From Actinomycetes bacterium (GTDB taxonomy: Bacteria > Actinomycetota > Acidimicrobiia > Acidimicrobiales > CADCSY01): 31,374 nt of DNA. The position numbers and the translations under genes were made by a program. The stretch lies in the NCBI GenBank assembly GCA_025464025.1, contig JAODBP010000122.1, positions 1 through 31,374 of the forward strand. The letters are read 5' to 3'. Of this stretch, positions 9,086 through 17,700 are shown one piece after another; the first letter of the stretch is position 1; every line of letters starts with the position of its first letter. The notes beneath the pieces are model-generated. The model saw only the letters and a program-made list of their open reading frames with translations, was not told the origin of the DNA and ran no database searches.

Positions 9086-10774
9086 GTGGCCAAGCGAGAT
9101 CGATCGATCTTCGCCCGGCTCCTCGCCCTGCTCGCCGTTCTTGCCTTCGTGGCCGCGGCGTGTGGCGGGAGCGACAGCAAGAGCAGTGATTCGTCCGGCG
9201 GCACCAAGGACACCACTGCGAGTGAGAAGACGGGCGGCGAGATCGTTGATCTCGGCACCTTCCAGGGCGATCCGCCCGAGCACATCGACCCGGCCCTGAA
9301 CAGCACGCTCGACGCCTACCAGGTGATCAACGAGCTGTACGACGGCCTGACCGACATCGACGCGACGGATCCGGCCAACCCCAAGATCAAGCCGCTGGTC
9401 GCCGAGTCCTACGAGGCCAACGCCGACGCCACGGTGTGGACGTTCAAGATCCGCAAGGGCGAGAAGTTCTCGAACGGCGAGGCCGTCCTGCCCAGCTCGT
9501 TCCAGCTGGCGTGGGAGCGGGCGTCGAACCCCGACTTCGCCGGTGACTACAGCTACCTCTTCAACTTCCTCAAGGGTGGCGCCGAGAAGCTCGACGGCTC
9601 GGCCAAGACCATCTCCGGCATCGCCGTCGACGACAGCGCCATGACCCTCACGGTCACGCTGGCCAAGCCGTACTCGAACTTCGACGCGGTGGCCGGCTTC
9701 CAGATCTTCTCCCCGATGCCGAAGGCCGCCGCTGAGGGCGACCCGAAGGCCTGGGAGAACGGCCTGATGATCGGCAACGGCGCCTACAAGCTCGCCCAGC
9801 CGCGGACCGACGAGGAGATCGTCCTCGAGCGGAACGACAACTGGTCCGGCGACGTGCTCGGCAACAAGAAGGCCATCCTCGACAAGGTCACGTTCAAGGT
9901 CGTCAAGGACGTCGACTCGGGCTACAACGCGTTCGAGGCCGGAGAGGGCGACACCGCCAACATCCCGCCCGGCCGCGTCAAGGAGGCCGACGACAACTAC
10001 GGCACGACGCTCAGCACCAACATCCTGGGCTCGTACCACTACGACGTGAAGATGGACGACCCGTCCGTCGGCGGCGAGAAGAACCTCAAGCTCCGCGAGG
10101 CCTTCTCGATGGCCATCGACCGGGACAAGATCAACAAGGACGTCTTCGACTCGAGCCGCACGGTGTCCACCGGCGTCACGCCGCCCGGCATCCCCGGCTT
10201 CAAGAAGGGCCTGTGCGGCGACGTCTGCACGTACAACCCGACCGAGGCCAAGAAGCTGGTCGAGGAGTGGAAGGCCGCCGGCAACAAGCAGGCCGGCCCG
10301 ATCAAGATCCAGTTCAACGCCGAGAACGGGCACGAGCCCGTCGTGGCGATCATGGTCGAGAACCTGAAGGCCGTCGGCATCGAGGCCGTGGCTGACCCGA
10401 AGCCCAGCGAGACGTACTTCAGCGGGCTGGCCAAGGGCGGCTGCGTGGTCTGCCGGGCCGGTTGGTTCGCCGACTACCCGACGTACGACAACTTCATGTA
10501 CGACCTGTTCCACAAGGAGTCGATCGGTGGCAACAACTACAGCCACTACGACAACCCTCAGTTCAACTCGCTGGTCGACGAGGCCAAGCAGACGGTTGAC
10601 AAGGACAAGCAGGCCGACCTCTTCCAGCAGGCCGAGACGCTGCTGCTCAAGGACGTCGGCGTGATCCCGCTCCTGTGGTACCGCGGCGACTACGTCTACA
10701 ACGACAAGAAGTTCACGAACTTCGAGCAGTCGAACTTCGGCCTCATCCTCTGGGACCAGATCCGGCTCAAGTAG
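9086..10774 (+). CDS. extracellular peptide-binding lipoprotein of an Opp/Dpp-type ABC importer
   Basis: A 562-aa solute-binding protein of family 5 (OppA/DppA-like), which captures peptides outside the membrane and delivers them to the permease. The N-terminus has basic residues, a hydrophobic stretch and a lipobox ending AAAC, so Cys26 should be lipidated after signal peptidase II cleavage. A Ser/Gly/Lys-rich linker follows. Family landmarks include PALNSTLDAYQVINELYDGL, YKPLVAESYE-type spacing, the WTFKIRKGEKFSNGE element and the REAFSMAIDR motif. The C-terminus LWYRGDYVYNDKKFTNFEQSN is typical. The GTG is supported by AAGGAGG. The peptide size it prefers cannot be read from sequence. All other importer parts follow in order. 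Confidence 0.92.
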   Translation: MAKRDRSIFARLLALLAVLAFVAAACGGSDSKSSDSSGGTKDTTASEKTGGEIVDLGTFQGDPPEHIDPALNSTLDAYQVINELYDGLTDIDATDPANPKIKPLVAESYEANADATVWTFKIRKGEKFSNGEAVLPSSFQLAWERASNPDFAGDYSYLFNFLKGGAEKLDGSAKTISGIAVDDSAMTLTVTLAKPYSNFDAVAGFQIFSPMPKAAAEGDPKAWENGLMIGNGAYKLAQPRTDEEIVLERNDNWSGDVLGNKKAILDKVTFKVVKDVDSGYNAFEAGEGDTANIPPGRVKEADDNYGTTLSTNILGSYHYDVKMDDPSVGGEKNLKLREAFSMAIDRDKINKDVFDSSRTVSTGVTPPGIPGFKKGLCGDVCTYNPTEAKKLVEEWKAAGNKQAGPIKIQFNAENGHEPVVAIMVENLKAVGIEAVADPKPSETYFSGLAKGGCVVCRAGWFADYPTYDNFMYDLFHKESIGGNNYSHYDNPQFNSLVDEAKQTVDKDKQADLFQQAETLLLKDVGVIPLLWYRGDYVYNDKKFTNFEQSNFGLILWDQIRLK

Positions 10775-10789
10775 TCCCGACCTGACCGT

Positions 10790-10821
10790 GGTGCGGGGGG
10801 CGCGGCGGCGCCCCCCGCACC
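10790..10821 (+). terminator. very stable hairpin between the binding-protein and permease genes
   Basis: A perfect 14-bp GC-rich inverted repeat (GGTGCGGGGGGCGC and its complement) surrounds a 4-nt GGCG loop. There is no T-run after it. It starts 15 nt after the binding-protein stop and ends 21 nt before the permease start. It may protect the 3' end of the binding-protein message or cause partial termination, giving more binding protein than permease, as intercistronic hairpins do in other importer operons. Full termination is unlikely because no separate promoter for the permease is evident. Confidence 0.7.
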
Positions 10822-10832
10822 GGTTCGGACCC

Positions 10833-10838
10833 AGGAGG
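10833..10838 (+). promoter_or_regulatory. ribosome binding site that decides a TTG start
   Basis: AGGAGG lies 4 nt before the TTG at 10843. No ATG or GTG lies at a suitable distance in that frame, so the site supports TTG as the permease start codon. Confidence 0.65.
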
Positions 10839-10842
10839 CCCG

Positions 10843-11850
10843 TTGACCAGCTTCATCATCCGTCGGGTCCTCTTGCTGGGGCTGACGATCTTCGTCGCGC
10901 TGTCGTTCCTCTTCTTCCTCTTCTTCAGCCTCCCGGGCGACCCGGCGAACCTCATCGCCGGTGGCGCCAACAAGACGCCCGATCCGGGCGTGGTCGAGCG
11001 AGCGCGCGAGCGCTACGACCTCGACAAGCCGCTGGCCACCCAGTTCGTGCGGTACTGGAACCGCACGCTCCACTGGGACCTCGGCGAGTCGTTCAAGAGC
11101 AATCGCAGCGTCAACGAGATCCTCGGCGAGCACGCCACGAACTCGCTGCGCCTGGGCATCTGGGCCATCCTCATCGAGGTCGTCGTCGGCATCGGCGTCG
11201 GCCTCATCGCCGCCCTCCGGCGCTACTCGCTCAGCGACCGAATAACCACGATCGTGACCGCGGGCATGTCCGCGCTCCCGGTCTTCGTCCTCGGCTTCTT
11301 CCTGCAGTACGCGTTCGCCGTCTACCCGAACAAGCACGGGTGGCCGGAGTGGACGAAGCTGCGGGTCCTCGGCATGGGCCCGAACTCGTGGACGTTCTTC
11401 TTCATCCCGACGGGCGAGCAGTGGCGCTACCTGATCCTGCCGGCCATCACGCTGGCGTCGGTGACGACCGCCCTGGTGGCCCGCATGATGCGCGGCTCCA
11501 TGCTCGAGGTGCTGCGGGCCGACTACATGCGCACGGCCCGGGCCAAGGGCCTCGGCGAGCGCGACGTGATCGTCAAGCACGGGCTGCGCAACGCCCTCAT
11601 CCCGGTGGTGACCCTCATCGGCATCGACGTCGGCACCGTCATCGGCGTCGCCGTCCTCACCGAGACGGTCTTCTCGTGGCCCGGTCTGGGCTCCGAGATC
11701 GCCAACTCGGTGACCGAGCGCGACCTGCCGGTGATGCTGGGCCTCACCCTGGTGGTGGTGCTCGTCTACGCGGTGATGAGCCTCATCGTCGACATCTCCT
11801 ACGCCTACTTCGACCCACGCATCCGCCTCGGCGAAGGGAGCGAGACGTGA
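10843..11850 (+). CDS. oppB: peptide ABC importer permease, OppB/DppB type
   Basis: A 335-aa inner-membrane permease, the first of two forming the transport channel. The N-terminus FIIRRVLLLGLTIFVALSFLFFLFFSLPGDPA is the usual OppB helix 1 plus the LPGDPA motif. Further helices follow, and the ATPase-coupling EAA loop is visible at YMRTARAKGLGERDVIVKHGLRNALIPVVT. The C-terminal segment VLTETVFSWPGLGSE is diagnostic of the family. The start is TTG. Its stop overlaps the next permease start as GTGA. It is downstream of a strong hairpin that may reduce its expression relative to the binding protein. Confidence 0.94.
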   Translation: MTSFIIRRVLLLGLTIFVALSFLFFLFFSLPGDPANLIAGGANKTPDPGVVERARERYDLDKPLATQFVRYWNRTLHWDLGESFKSNRSVNEILGEHATNSLRLGIWAILIEVVVGIGVGLIAALRRYSLSDRITTIVTAGMSALPVFVLGFFLQYAFAVYPNKHGWPEWTKLRVLGMGPNSWTFFFIPTGEQWRYLILPAITLASVTTALVARMMRGSMLEVLRADYMRTARAKGLGERDVIVKHGLRNALIPVVTLIGIDVGTVIGVAVLTETVFSWPGLGSEIANSVTERDLPVMLGLTLVVVLVYAVMSLIVDISYAYFDPRIRLGEGSET

Positions 11851-12767
11851 GCGTTGTGGATCCGTCCGGGATGACCCCGGCCGCCGGTGACCCGACCGCC
11901 ATCGGCACCGACGTCGCCGACCTCGCCGCGGTCCGGCCCCTGCGCAAGGACGTCTGGCGCCGGTTCAAGCGCGACAAGGCGGCCATGGTCGCCCTCGTCT
12001 TCCTCGTGTTCCTGGTCCTCGTGGCCATCTTCGCCCCGCTGATCGCGCCGTACGGCTTCGCCCAGCTCACGTCCGACTCCCGGCAGGGCCCGTCGCTCCA
12101 CCACCTGTTCGGCACCGACGTGATCGGCCGCGACATGTTCAGCCGGGTCGTCTACGGCGCCCGCGTCTCGCTGACCATCGGCATCCTGGCCAGCTCGCTC
12201 TCGATGGGCATCGGGCTGCTGATGGGCGCCATGGCCGGCTTCTTCGGCGGGTGGCTCGACACGATCATGTCCCGCATCACCGACGTGTTCCTGGCGATCC
12301 CCTACATCGTGCTGGCCATCGCCATCGCCAGCGTGTTCGGTGGCAGCCAGCTCGCGGTGATCATGATCATCGGCCTCACCACGTGGATGTCGGTGACCCG
12401 CATCGTGCGAGCGAGCTTCATGTCGCTGAAGCAGCAGGAGTACGTGGAGGCGGCCACCGCGCTCGGGTTCTCCCGGACGCGCATCATCTTCCGCCACATC
12501 CTCCCGAACGCCCTCCAGCCGATCATCGTCTACGGCACGATCTCGATCGCCGGCGTGATCCTCACCGAGGCGGCGCTGTCGTTCCTCGGGGTGGGTGTGA
12601 AGGACCCGACGCCGGCGTGGGGCCTGATGATCGCCCAGGGCAAGGGCCAGCTCGTCCCCGCGCCGCACCTCCTGTTCTTCCCGGCCGGGGCCCTCGTGCT
12701 GACCGTGCTGGCCTTCGTCTTCATCGGCGACGGCCTCCGCGACGCCCTCGACCCCAAGCAGAAGTGA
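11847..12767 (+). CDS. oppC: peptide ABC importer permease, OppC/DppC type
   Basis: A 306-aa second permease. The N-terminal part before the first helix is soluble and ends in [32 protein letters not shown], the usual OppC start. [22 protein letters not shown] is the family signature, and the EAA loop is [31 protein letters not shown]. The C-terminus [15 protein letters not shown] and LRDALDPK are typical. The GTG at 11847 is chosen for the 4-bp overlap with oppB. The next gene starts 8 nt after the stop. Confidence 0.94.
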   Translation: MSVVDPSGMTPAAGDPTAIGTDVADLAAVRPLRKDVWRRFKRDKAAMVALVFLVFLVLVAIFAPLIAPYGFAQLTSDSRQGPSLHHLFGTDVIGRDMFSRVVYGARVSLTIGILASSLSMGIGLLMGAMAGFFGGWLDTIMSRITDVFLAIPYIVLAIAIASVFGGSQLAVIMIIGLTTWMSVTRIVRASFMSLKQQEYVEAATALGFSRTRIIFRHILPNALQPIIVYGTISIAGVILTEAALSFLGVGVKDPTPAWGLMIAQGKGQLVPAPHLLFFPAGALVLTVLAFVFIGDGLRDALDPKQK

Positions 12768-12775
12768 GGCGGCGA

Positions 12776-13813
12776 GTGCCCACCGAAGACCGGACCCTCC
12801 TGTCGGTCCGAGACCTCCACACCACGTTCAAGACCGACGACGGCGACGTGCGCGCCGTCGACGGCGTGTCGTTCGACATCCGTCGGGGCGAGGTGTTCGC
12901 CATCGTGGGCGAGTCCGGTTCCGGCAAGTCGGTGACGTCGATGAGCATCCTCGGCCTCCTGCCGCCCGACACGGCGACGATCTCCGGCGAGGGGATCTTC
13001 TGGCAGGGCGAGGACCTGCTGACGGCCTCCCCGGAGCGCATGCGCGAGGTGCGGGGCGGCGAGATCGCGATGATCTTCCAGGACCCGCTGTCGGCCCTGA
13101 ACCCGGTCCACACCGTGGGCAAGCAGATCGGCGAGATGATCCGCATCCACGAGGATGCGAACCGCAAGCAGGCCAAGGCCCGGGCCGTCGAGCTGCTCAA
13201 GCTCGTCGGCATCCCCCAGGCCGACCGTCGCGTCGACATGCACCCGCACGAGTTCTCGGGCGGCATGCGCCAGCGGGTCATGATCGCCATGGCGATGGCG
13301 TGCAACCCGGCCCTGCTGATCGCGGACGAGCCGACCACGGCGCTCGACGTCACCGTGCAGGCCCAGGTGCTCGAGGTGCTGCTCTCGATCAAGGACGAGA
13401 TCGACTCGGCGATCATGCTCATCACCCACGACCTCGGCGTCGTCGCCGGCCTCGCCGATCGGGTGATGGTCATGTACGCCGGCAAGCCGGTCGAGATCGG
13501 CACGGCCGACGAGGTGTTCTACGACACCCGCCACCCGTACACGCTGGGCCTGCTGGCCTCGCTGCCCCGCCTCGACGACTCGGGGCAGGAGAAGCTGCTC
13601 CCGATCAAGGGCTCGCCCCCCTCGCTGCTGCGGCGGCCGAGCGGCTGCTCGTTCCACCCCCGGTGCCCCTTCGCCCGGGTGCCCGGGATCTGCGAGGAGA
13701 CCGAGCCGCCCCTGCACCTCGTCGGGGGCATGGCGCACGTGTCGGCCTGCCACTTCGCCGAGGAGCTCAAGGACGTCGGGGTGCAGGAGCTGCGCGAAGA
13801 GGAGCCGGCATGA
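12776..13813 (+). CDS. oppD: peptide ABC importer ATPase, OppD/DppD type
   Basis: A 345-aa ATPase that powers uptake from the cytoplasmic face. Walker A is GESGSGKS at residues 45-52, the Q-loop is [12 protein letters not shown], the ABC signature is FSGGMRQR, Walker B is LLIADEPT with the D-loop ALDVTVQ, and the switch histidine is in [11 protein letters not shown]. The OppD/DppD C-terminal cysteine cluster is present ([10 protein letters not shown] ... ICEETEPP ... ACHFA); in related proteins such cysteines bind a [4Fe-4S] cluster. The GTG at 12776 is 8 nt after oppC. The stop overlaps the oppF start as ATGA. Confidence 0.94.
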   Translation: MPTEDRTLLSVRDLHTTFKTDDGDVRAVDGVSFDIRRGEVFAIVGESGSGKSVTSMSILGLLPPDTATISGEGIFWQGEDLLTASPERMREVRGGEIAMIFQDPLSALNPVHTVGKQIGEMIRIHEDANRKQAKARAVELLKLVGIPQADRRVDMHPHEFSGGMRQRVMIAMAMACNPALLIADEPTTALDVTVQAQVLEVLLSIKDEIDSAIMLITHDLGVVAGLADRVMVMYAGKPVEIGTADEVFYDTRHPYTLGLLASLPRLDDSGQEKLLPIKGSPPSLLRRPSGCSFHPRCPFARVPGICEETEPPLHLVGGMAHVSACHFAEELKDVGVQELREEEPA

Positions 13814-13854
13814 CCGAGGCTGCCATGACCGACGCTGCCATGACCGACGCTGGC
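13810..13854 (+). repeat. three 15-bp direct repeats at the oppF start
   Basis: Three tandem units of the form ATGACCGASGCTGSC, the second and third each differing from its neighbour at one base. Each unit carries an in-frame ATG and encodes [10 protein letters not shown] and MTDAG. Such an array can change copy number by slippage without breaking the frame and offers three possible start codons. Confidence 0.8.
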
Positions 13855-14904
13855 ACCAGCGAGGCCACGGCGACGCCACCGGCGGACGGGCCGCTCGTCG
13901 AGGCCCGCAACCTGGTCAAGGAGTTCCCGGTCCGCGGCGGCGTCCTCGGGCGCACGTTGGCCAAGGTCCACGCCGTCTCCGGGGTGAGCTTCACGCTCCA
14001 GCGGGGCGAGACGCTGGGTCTGGTGGGGGAGTCCGGCTGCGGGAAGTCGACGACCGGTCGCCTGCTCCTCCAGCTCATCCGGCCCACCAGCGGTCAGGTG
14101 TTCTTCGAGGGGCGCGACCTCACGACGCTGTCGAGGAAGGAGCTGCGCAAGCTGCGCCAGCGCTTCCAGATCGTCTTCCAGGACCCGTACTCGTCGCTCA
14201 ACCCCCGCATGACGACCGGCTCGGCGATCGCCGAGCCCCTGCGGGTGCACAAGGGGATGTCGCACAAGGACGCCGACGCCCGCGTCCACGAGCTGCTGCG
14301 GCTCGTCGGCCTCTCACCCGAGCACGCCAACCGCTTCCCGCACGAGTTCTCCGGCGGCCAGCGCCAGCGCATCGGTGTGGCCCGGGCCTTGGCCCTCGAC
14401 CCCGACATGCTCGTGCTCGACGAGCCGGTGTCGGCCCTCGACGTGTCGATCCAGGCCGGCATCGTCAACCTGTTCCGCGACCTCCAGCAGCGGCTCGGGC
14501 TGAGCTACGTGTTCATCGCCCACGACCTCTCCGTCGTGAAGCACATCTCCGACCGCGTCGCGGTCATGTACCTGGGCGAGATCGTGGAGATCGCCGCCCG
14601 CGACGACCTCTACGCCCGGCCGTCGCACCCGTACACCCAGGCGCTGCTCTCGGCGATCCCGTTGCCCGACCCCCGCCGGGAGCGGGACCGGAAGCGCATC
14701 GTGCTGTCGGGCGACGTGCCCAGCCCGATCGAGCCGCCGACCGGCTGCCGGTTCCACACCCGGTGCTGGTGGCGCCAGGAGCTGGAGCGCAAGGGGCAGG
14801 ACACCAGCGTCTGCGTCGACCAGCACCCCGAGCTGGTCGATCGAGGCCAGGGCCACCCGGTGGCGTGCCACTTCTCCCACGTCGAGACCGAGGTCGTGGT
14901 CTAG
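13810..14904 (+). CDS. oppF: peptide ABC importer ATPase, OppF/DppF type
   Basis: The 364-aa partner ATPase of OppD. Walker A is GESGCGKS at residues 73-80, the Q-loop [13 protein letters not shown], the ABC signature FSGGQRQR, Walker [15 protein letters not shown] and the switch histidine in [11 protein letters not shown]. The C-terminal cysteine pattern (CRFHTRCWW ... CVDQHPEL ... ACHFS) matches the Opp/Dpp subgroup. The first 25 residues are a low-complexity leader encoded partly by three tandem 15-bp repeats, so ATGs at 13810, 13825 and 13840 are all usable. The first is chosen because it overlaps the oppD stop. It is the last gene of the importer operon. Confidence 0.93.
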   Translation: MTEAAMTDAAMTDAGTSEATATPPADGPLVEARNLVKEFPVRGGVLGRTLAKVHAVSGVSFTLQRGETLGLVGESGCGKSTTGRLLLQLIRPTSGQVFFEGRDLTTLSRKELRKLRQRFQIVFQDPYSSLNPRMTTGSAIAEPLRVHKGMSHKDADARVHELLRLVGLSPEHANRFPHEFSGGQRQRIGVARALALDPDMLVLDEPVSALDVSIQAGIVNLFRDLQQRLGLSYVFIAHDLSVVKHISDRVAVMYLGEIVEIAARDDLYARPSHPYTQALLSAIPLPDPRRERDRKRIVLSGDVPSPIEPPTGCRFHTRCWWRQELERKGQDTSVCVDQHPELVDRGQGHPVACHFSHVETEVVV

Positions 14905-14939
14905 GCGGCAACGATGGCTGGGACCGGTGGCATCGCTGC

Positions 14940-14945
14940 TATCGT
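14940..14945 (+). promoter_or_regulatory. possible -10 box for tRNA-Leu
   Basis: TATCGT in the 73-bp oppF-tRNA gap fits the TANNNT pattern and would start transcription about 25 nt before the mature tRNA. No convincing -35 box was seen. A spaced inverted repeat GGCTGG ... CCAGCC (14916-14921 and 14948-14953) surrounds it and could instead be part of a weak oppF terminator. Confidence 0.33.
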
Positions 14946-14977
14946 CACCAGCCGCATCACCCGCAGGTGATAGCCAC

Positions 14978-15061
14978 GTCCGAGTGGCGGAATAGGCAGA
15001 CGCGCCAGCTTGAGGGGCTGGTGCCCGCAAGGGCGTGGGGGTTCAAGTCCCCCCTCGGACA
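14978..15061 (+). tRNA. tRNA-Leu, anticodon GAG
   Basis: An 84-nt class II tRNA reading CUC/CUU leucine codons. The acceptor stem is GTCCGAG (14978-14984) with CTCGGAC (15054-15060), and the discriminator A is at 15061. The anticodon stem CCAGC/GCTGG encloses the loop TTGAGGG, giving anticodon GAG. The long variable arm is GCCC-GCAA-GGGC. The T arm GGGGG/CCCCC encloses TTCAAGT. The 3' CCA is not encoded and must be added after transcription. Confidence 0.95.
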
Positions 15062-15072
15062 CTCATACGATG

Positions 15073-15091
15073 GGCCGGCCTCGGGCCGGCC
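15073..15091 (+). terminator. hairpin terminator after tRNA-Leu
   Basis: Two copies of the self-complementary GGCCGGCC separated by TCG form an 8-bp all-GC stem with a 3-nt loop, starting 11 nt after the tRNA. Only TT follows, so it lacks a full T-run, as is common for terminators in very GC-rich actinobacteria. Confidence 0.65.
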
Positions 15092-15102
15092 TTCGTCGCG
15101 CC

Positions 15103-15288
15103 TCAGACCCGTGCCCGGCCGGTCTCGTGGACCCACATGGCGATCTCCACGCGGTTCCGCGCGCCGAGCTGGTTCATGAGGCTCGTCAGGTGGGTCTTGA
15201 CCGTGCTCAGGCTGATGAAGAGCTCCGCCGCGAACTCGGCATTGGTCCGACCTCGGGCGACGGCGACGAGCACCGGTACCCGCCCTTC
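15103..15288 (-). pseudogene. remnant of a LuxR/NarL-type response regulator (DNA-binding end only)
   Basis: About 60 codons encode the C-terminal helix-turn-helix of a NarL/FixJ-family regulator: VLVAVARGRTNAEFAAELFISLSTVKTHLTSLMNQLGARNRVEIAMWVHE. The conserved REREVL lead-in is degraded to RPEGRVPVL, and upstream there is no receiver domain or sensible linker, only unrelated residues back to an ATG at 15327. Family members are about 210-220 aa. A truncated, decayed fragment is the best reading. It lies between the tRNA-Leu terminator and a secreted repeat protein. From 15289 to 15427 I see nothing else of note. Confidence 0.75.
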
Positions 15289-15427
15289 CGGCCGAGGGCA
15301 TGACCTGAGGTTGCGATGGTTCGGCACCGCGAGCCCGGGGGCGATGTCCCCGGGATCGAAGGGCTCTTGGTGCGCCGTCTAGGGGCGACGGCAGGGGAAC
15401 CTCGGCGCGGCGGCGAACCGTCCGGGC

Positions 15428-17677
15428 ATGTCGCACCTCCGCGGGTCGCGCGCCGTGGGCGCGCTGGTCATCGCTGCATCCGTCGTCGTCGTCGGTGCCG
15501 CCTCGGCACGCAGCGCCAGCGACACCGTCGCCCTCGACCCGGCCTGGAACGGCGGTGCCCCGGTGGTCACGCCGATCGGCATCCAAGGGTGGACCGGCGC
15601 CTCGGTCGTGCAGCTGGACGGCAAGGTGGTCACGGCAGGCTCCACCATGGTTGACCACGGGACCGACGGCTTCCTGCAGCGCCGGTTGCCCGACGGCACG
15701 CTCGACCAGGCCTTCGGCAACGGCGGCACCGTCATCTTCGACAGCGCCGGGATGGTCGACCACGTCGAGGACGTGGCGCTGGCTCCGGACGGACACATCG
15801 TCGTCGTCGGGAGCTTCGGCTACGCGCCCGGTGCGGGCACGAGCCAGATGCTCTACCGGTTCGCGGCCGACGGGACGCTGGACCGGGACTTCGGGCCGTT
15901 CGGGACGGGCCGACCCCAGCTCGACGCCGGTGAGTTCACGGGGGTCGTGGTGACGGAGACGGGCGACATCGTCGTCGCCGGCACTGGGATGGAGGAGCGC
16001 TACGGCACCGACCTCACGCTGCTCCGCTACGACCCGCACGGCAACCTCGACCCGAACTTCGGTGGCGAGTTCAACACCGGCTCCGACGAGCAACACTCCT
16101 CGCTGGAGCACGGGACCGACCTGGTCCGCCTGCCCTCCGGGGCGTTCGTGGTCCCCGGGTGGCGGCAGTCCGACGACCGCAGCGGGCACGTCGGCCCCGG
16201 AGAGGCGATCGCCGCCAGGTTCACGCCCACGGGCCACCTCGATCCGACGTTCGGCCGGCAGGGCGTCTCCGTGCTGAGCAGCCTGGGCGTGGGCGAGCCG
16301 GTCGCCGCCCTGTGCGACAGCCTGGGCCGGGTCGACCTCCTCGTCGACATGCACGACAACCCACCCACCCACGTCCTCACCCGGCTGACGCTGACGGGCG
16401 CCATCGACCCGACCTTCGGCGTCGGCGGGACGACATCGGACGAGGGTCCGGCCGGTGCGTTCGCCCGTGATCCCCAGGGCCGGCTCGTCGTCGCCACCGG
16501 GTGGGGGGGCATGCATGTGCGGCGCTACGACGCCGACGGTCGGGTCGATGACGGCTTCGGCCGACCTGCCTTCTGGGTCCACCCCAACGGGGACTTCGTG
16601 GCCGGCGCGACGTTCCAGCCCGACGGCAAGCTCCTCGTCACCGGCTACGGCTACCACGAGTACCCCTCGGGGGGTGTGGGCTTCCACGCCAGCGTCCTGC
16701 GGTTGGTGTCGGCTCCGTCCCCGCCTCCCACGATCACGACCACGACCACGACGTCGACGACGTCGACGACGACGCCCCAGTCCCAGTCCCAGTCCCAGTC
16801 CCAGTCGAGCACTGCGGGCGCGAGCGACCCCGCGCCGGCCGGTTCGACGGCGGGCCCGGGGCCGGCGGGTGGCGCCGGGACCTCCTCGGGGGCGCCTGCC
16901 GCCGGTGACAGCCGTCCGACGACGTCCGCGCCCGGCGCCGGCACGGACGGCTACTGGATGCTCGGGCGGGACGGCGGCGTCCATGCCTTCGGCGATGCCC
17001 GCGACCTGGGCGGCGCGCCGACCCGGGCGGCGACCGACCTTGCCGTGACCCCGGACGGTCGGGGCTACTGGATCCTCGACCGGACGGGCCGCACGTGGGC
17101 GCGCGGCAACGCCCGTCCGCTCCCCCCCGCTCCGGCACCGAGGGCCGGCGAGTCCTGGGTCGGCATCGCCCCGACCAGGACGGGTGGCGGCTACTGGCTC
17201 GCGTCGAGCACCGGCCGCGTCTTCGCCGCCGGCGACGCCACCGCGCGCGGGGATGCCGCCGGTCGCCGGCTGGCCGCGCCGATCGTCGACCTGTCGCCGA
17301 GCCCGGGCGGGCGCGGCTACCTCCTCGTCGGTGCTGACGGTGCCGTGTTCACCTTCGGCGACGCAGCGTTCGCCGGGTCGATGGCCGGTCGGCGCCTGAG
17401 CGCGCCGATCCGCAGCCTCGTGCCGGACCCCGACCACCGGGGGTACTGGCTGGTCGCCAGCGACGGCGGCACGTTCAGCTTCGACGCCCGCTTCCGGGGT
17501 TCGCTCGGGGGTCGGCGCCTGAACGCCCCGATCACGGGCATGATCGCCTACGGCGACGGATACCTGATGACGGCTGGAGACGGAGGCGCCTTCACGTTCT
17601 CGAACCGGCGCTTCCGCGGCTCCCTGGCCGGTTACCCGCCGGCCCAGCCGATCGTCGCCATCGCCGCCACGCCCTGA
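15428..17677 (+). CDS. secreted two-domain repeat protein: delta-60 repeats plus GYW repeats
   Basis: A 749-aa protein with a signal peptide (basic residues near position 5-8, hydrophobic 10-24, likely AxA cleavage after Ala27). The first half carries six units with LDxxFG-type cores (LDQAFG, LDRDFG, LDPNFG, LDPTFG, IDPTFG, VDDGFG), the delta-60 repeat pattern expected to form a beta-propeller. A Thr/Ser/Gln/Pro/Gly-rich linker spans about 430-505. The second half (507-749) has six modules of about 40 aa built on GYW(M/I/L)...DGG..(F)GDA, with GRRL(S/N/A)API spacers. This repeat is common in secreted actinobacterial proteins. No anchor or catalytic site is visible. A surface or extracellular binding role is inference. 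It starts 366 bp after the tRNA. Confidence 0.85.
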   Translation: MSHLRGSRAVGALVIAASVVVVGAASARSASDTVALDPAWNGGAPVVTPIGIQGWTGASVVQLDGKVVTAGSTMVDHGTDGFLQRRLPDGTLDQAFGNGGTVIFDSAGMVDHVEDVALAPDGHIVVVGSFGYAPGAGTSQMLYRFAADGTLDRDFGPFGTGRPQLDAGEFTGVVVTETGDIVVAGTGMEERYGTDLTLLRYDPHGNLDPNFGGEFNTGSDEQHSSLEHGTDLVRLPSGAFVVPGWRQSDDRSGHVGPGEAIAARFTPTGHLDPTFGRQGVSVLSSLGVGEPVAALCDSLGRVDLLVDMHDNPPTHVLTRLTLTGAIDPTFGVGGTTSDEGPAGAFARDPQGRLVVATGWGGMHVRRYDADGRVDDGFGRPAFWVHPNGDFVAGATFQPDGKLLVTGYGYHEYPSGGVGFHASVLRLVSAPSPPPTITTTTTTSTTSTTTPQSQSQSQSQSSTAGASDPAPAGSTAGPGPAGGAGTSSGAPAAGDSRPTTSAPGAGTDGYWMLGRDGGVHAFGDARDLGGAPTRAATDLAVTPDGRGYWILDRTGRTWARGNARPLPPAPAPRAGESWVGIAPTRTGGGYWLASSTGRVFAAGDATARGDAAGRRLAAPIVDLSPSPGGRGYLLVGADGAVFTFGDAAFAGSMAGRRLSAPIRSLVPDPDHRGYWLVASDGGTFSFDARFRGSLGGRRLNAPITGMIAYGDGYLMTAGDGGAFTFSNRRFRGSLAGYPPAQPIVAIAATP
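16777..16806 (+). repeat. five CCAGTC hexamers in the linker of the secreted repeat protein
   Basis: Five perfect copies of CCAGTC encode a Gln-Ser dipeptide run (residues 451-460). An ACG/TCG-rich Thr/Ser tract lies directly upstream. Hexamer slippage would lengthen or shorten the linker in frame. Confidence 0.9.
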
Positions 17678-17688
17678 GCAACGCGCCG

Positions 17689-17694
17689 TAGGGT
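17689..17694 (+). promoter_or_regulatory. leaderless-type -10 box before the 51-codon ORF
   Basis: TAGGGT lies exactly 6 nt before the GTG at 17701, the same geometry seen before several other genes here. Activity is inferred from position. Confidence 0.4.
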
Positions 17695-17700
17695 GGCGGC

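Noticed and set aside
15042..15427. Integrative element att site at the tRNA-Leu 3' end
   Set aside because: No second copy of the tRNA 3' sequence and no integrase were found by eye in the window.
16735..16810. Possible CRISPR or satellite array
   Set aside because: The repeats are hexamers and trinucleotides without spacers and encode an in-frame linker.
14957..17437. 826-codon minus-strand open frame spanning the tRNA and the secreted repeat protein
   Set aside because: It reads through a tRNA and opposite a protein with clear repeats and a signal peptide; composition is that of a shadow frame.
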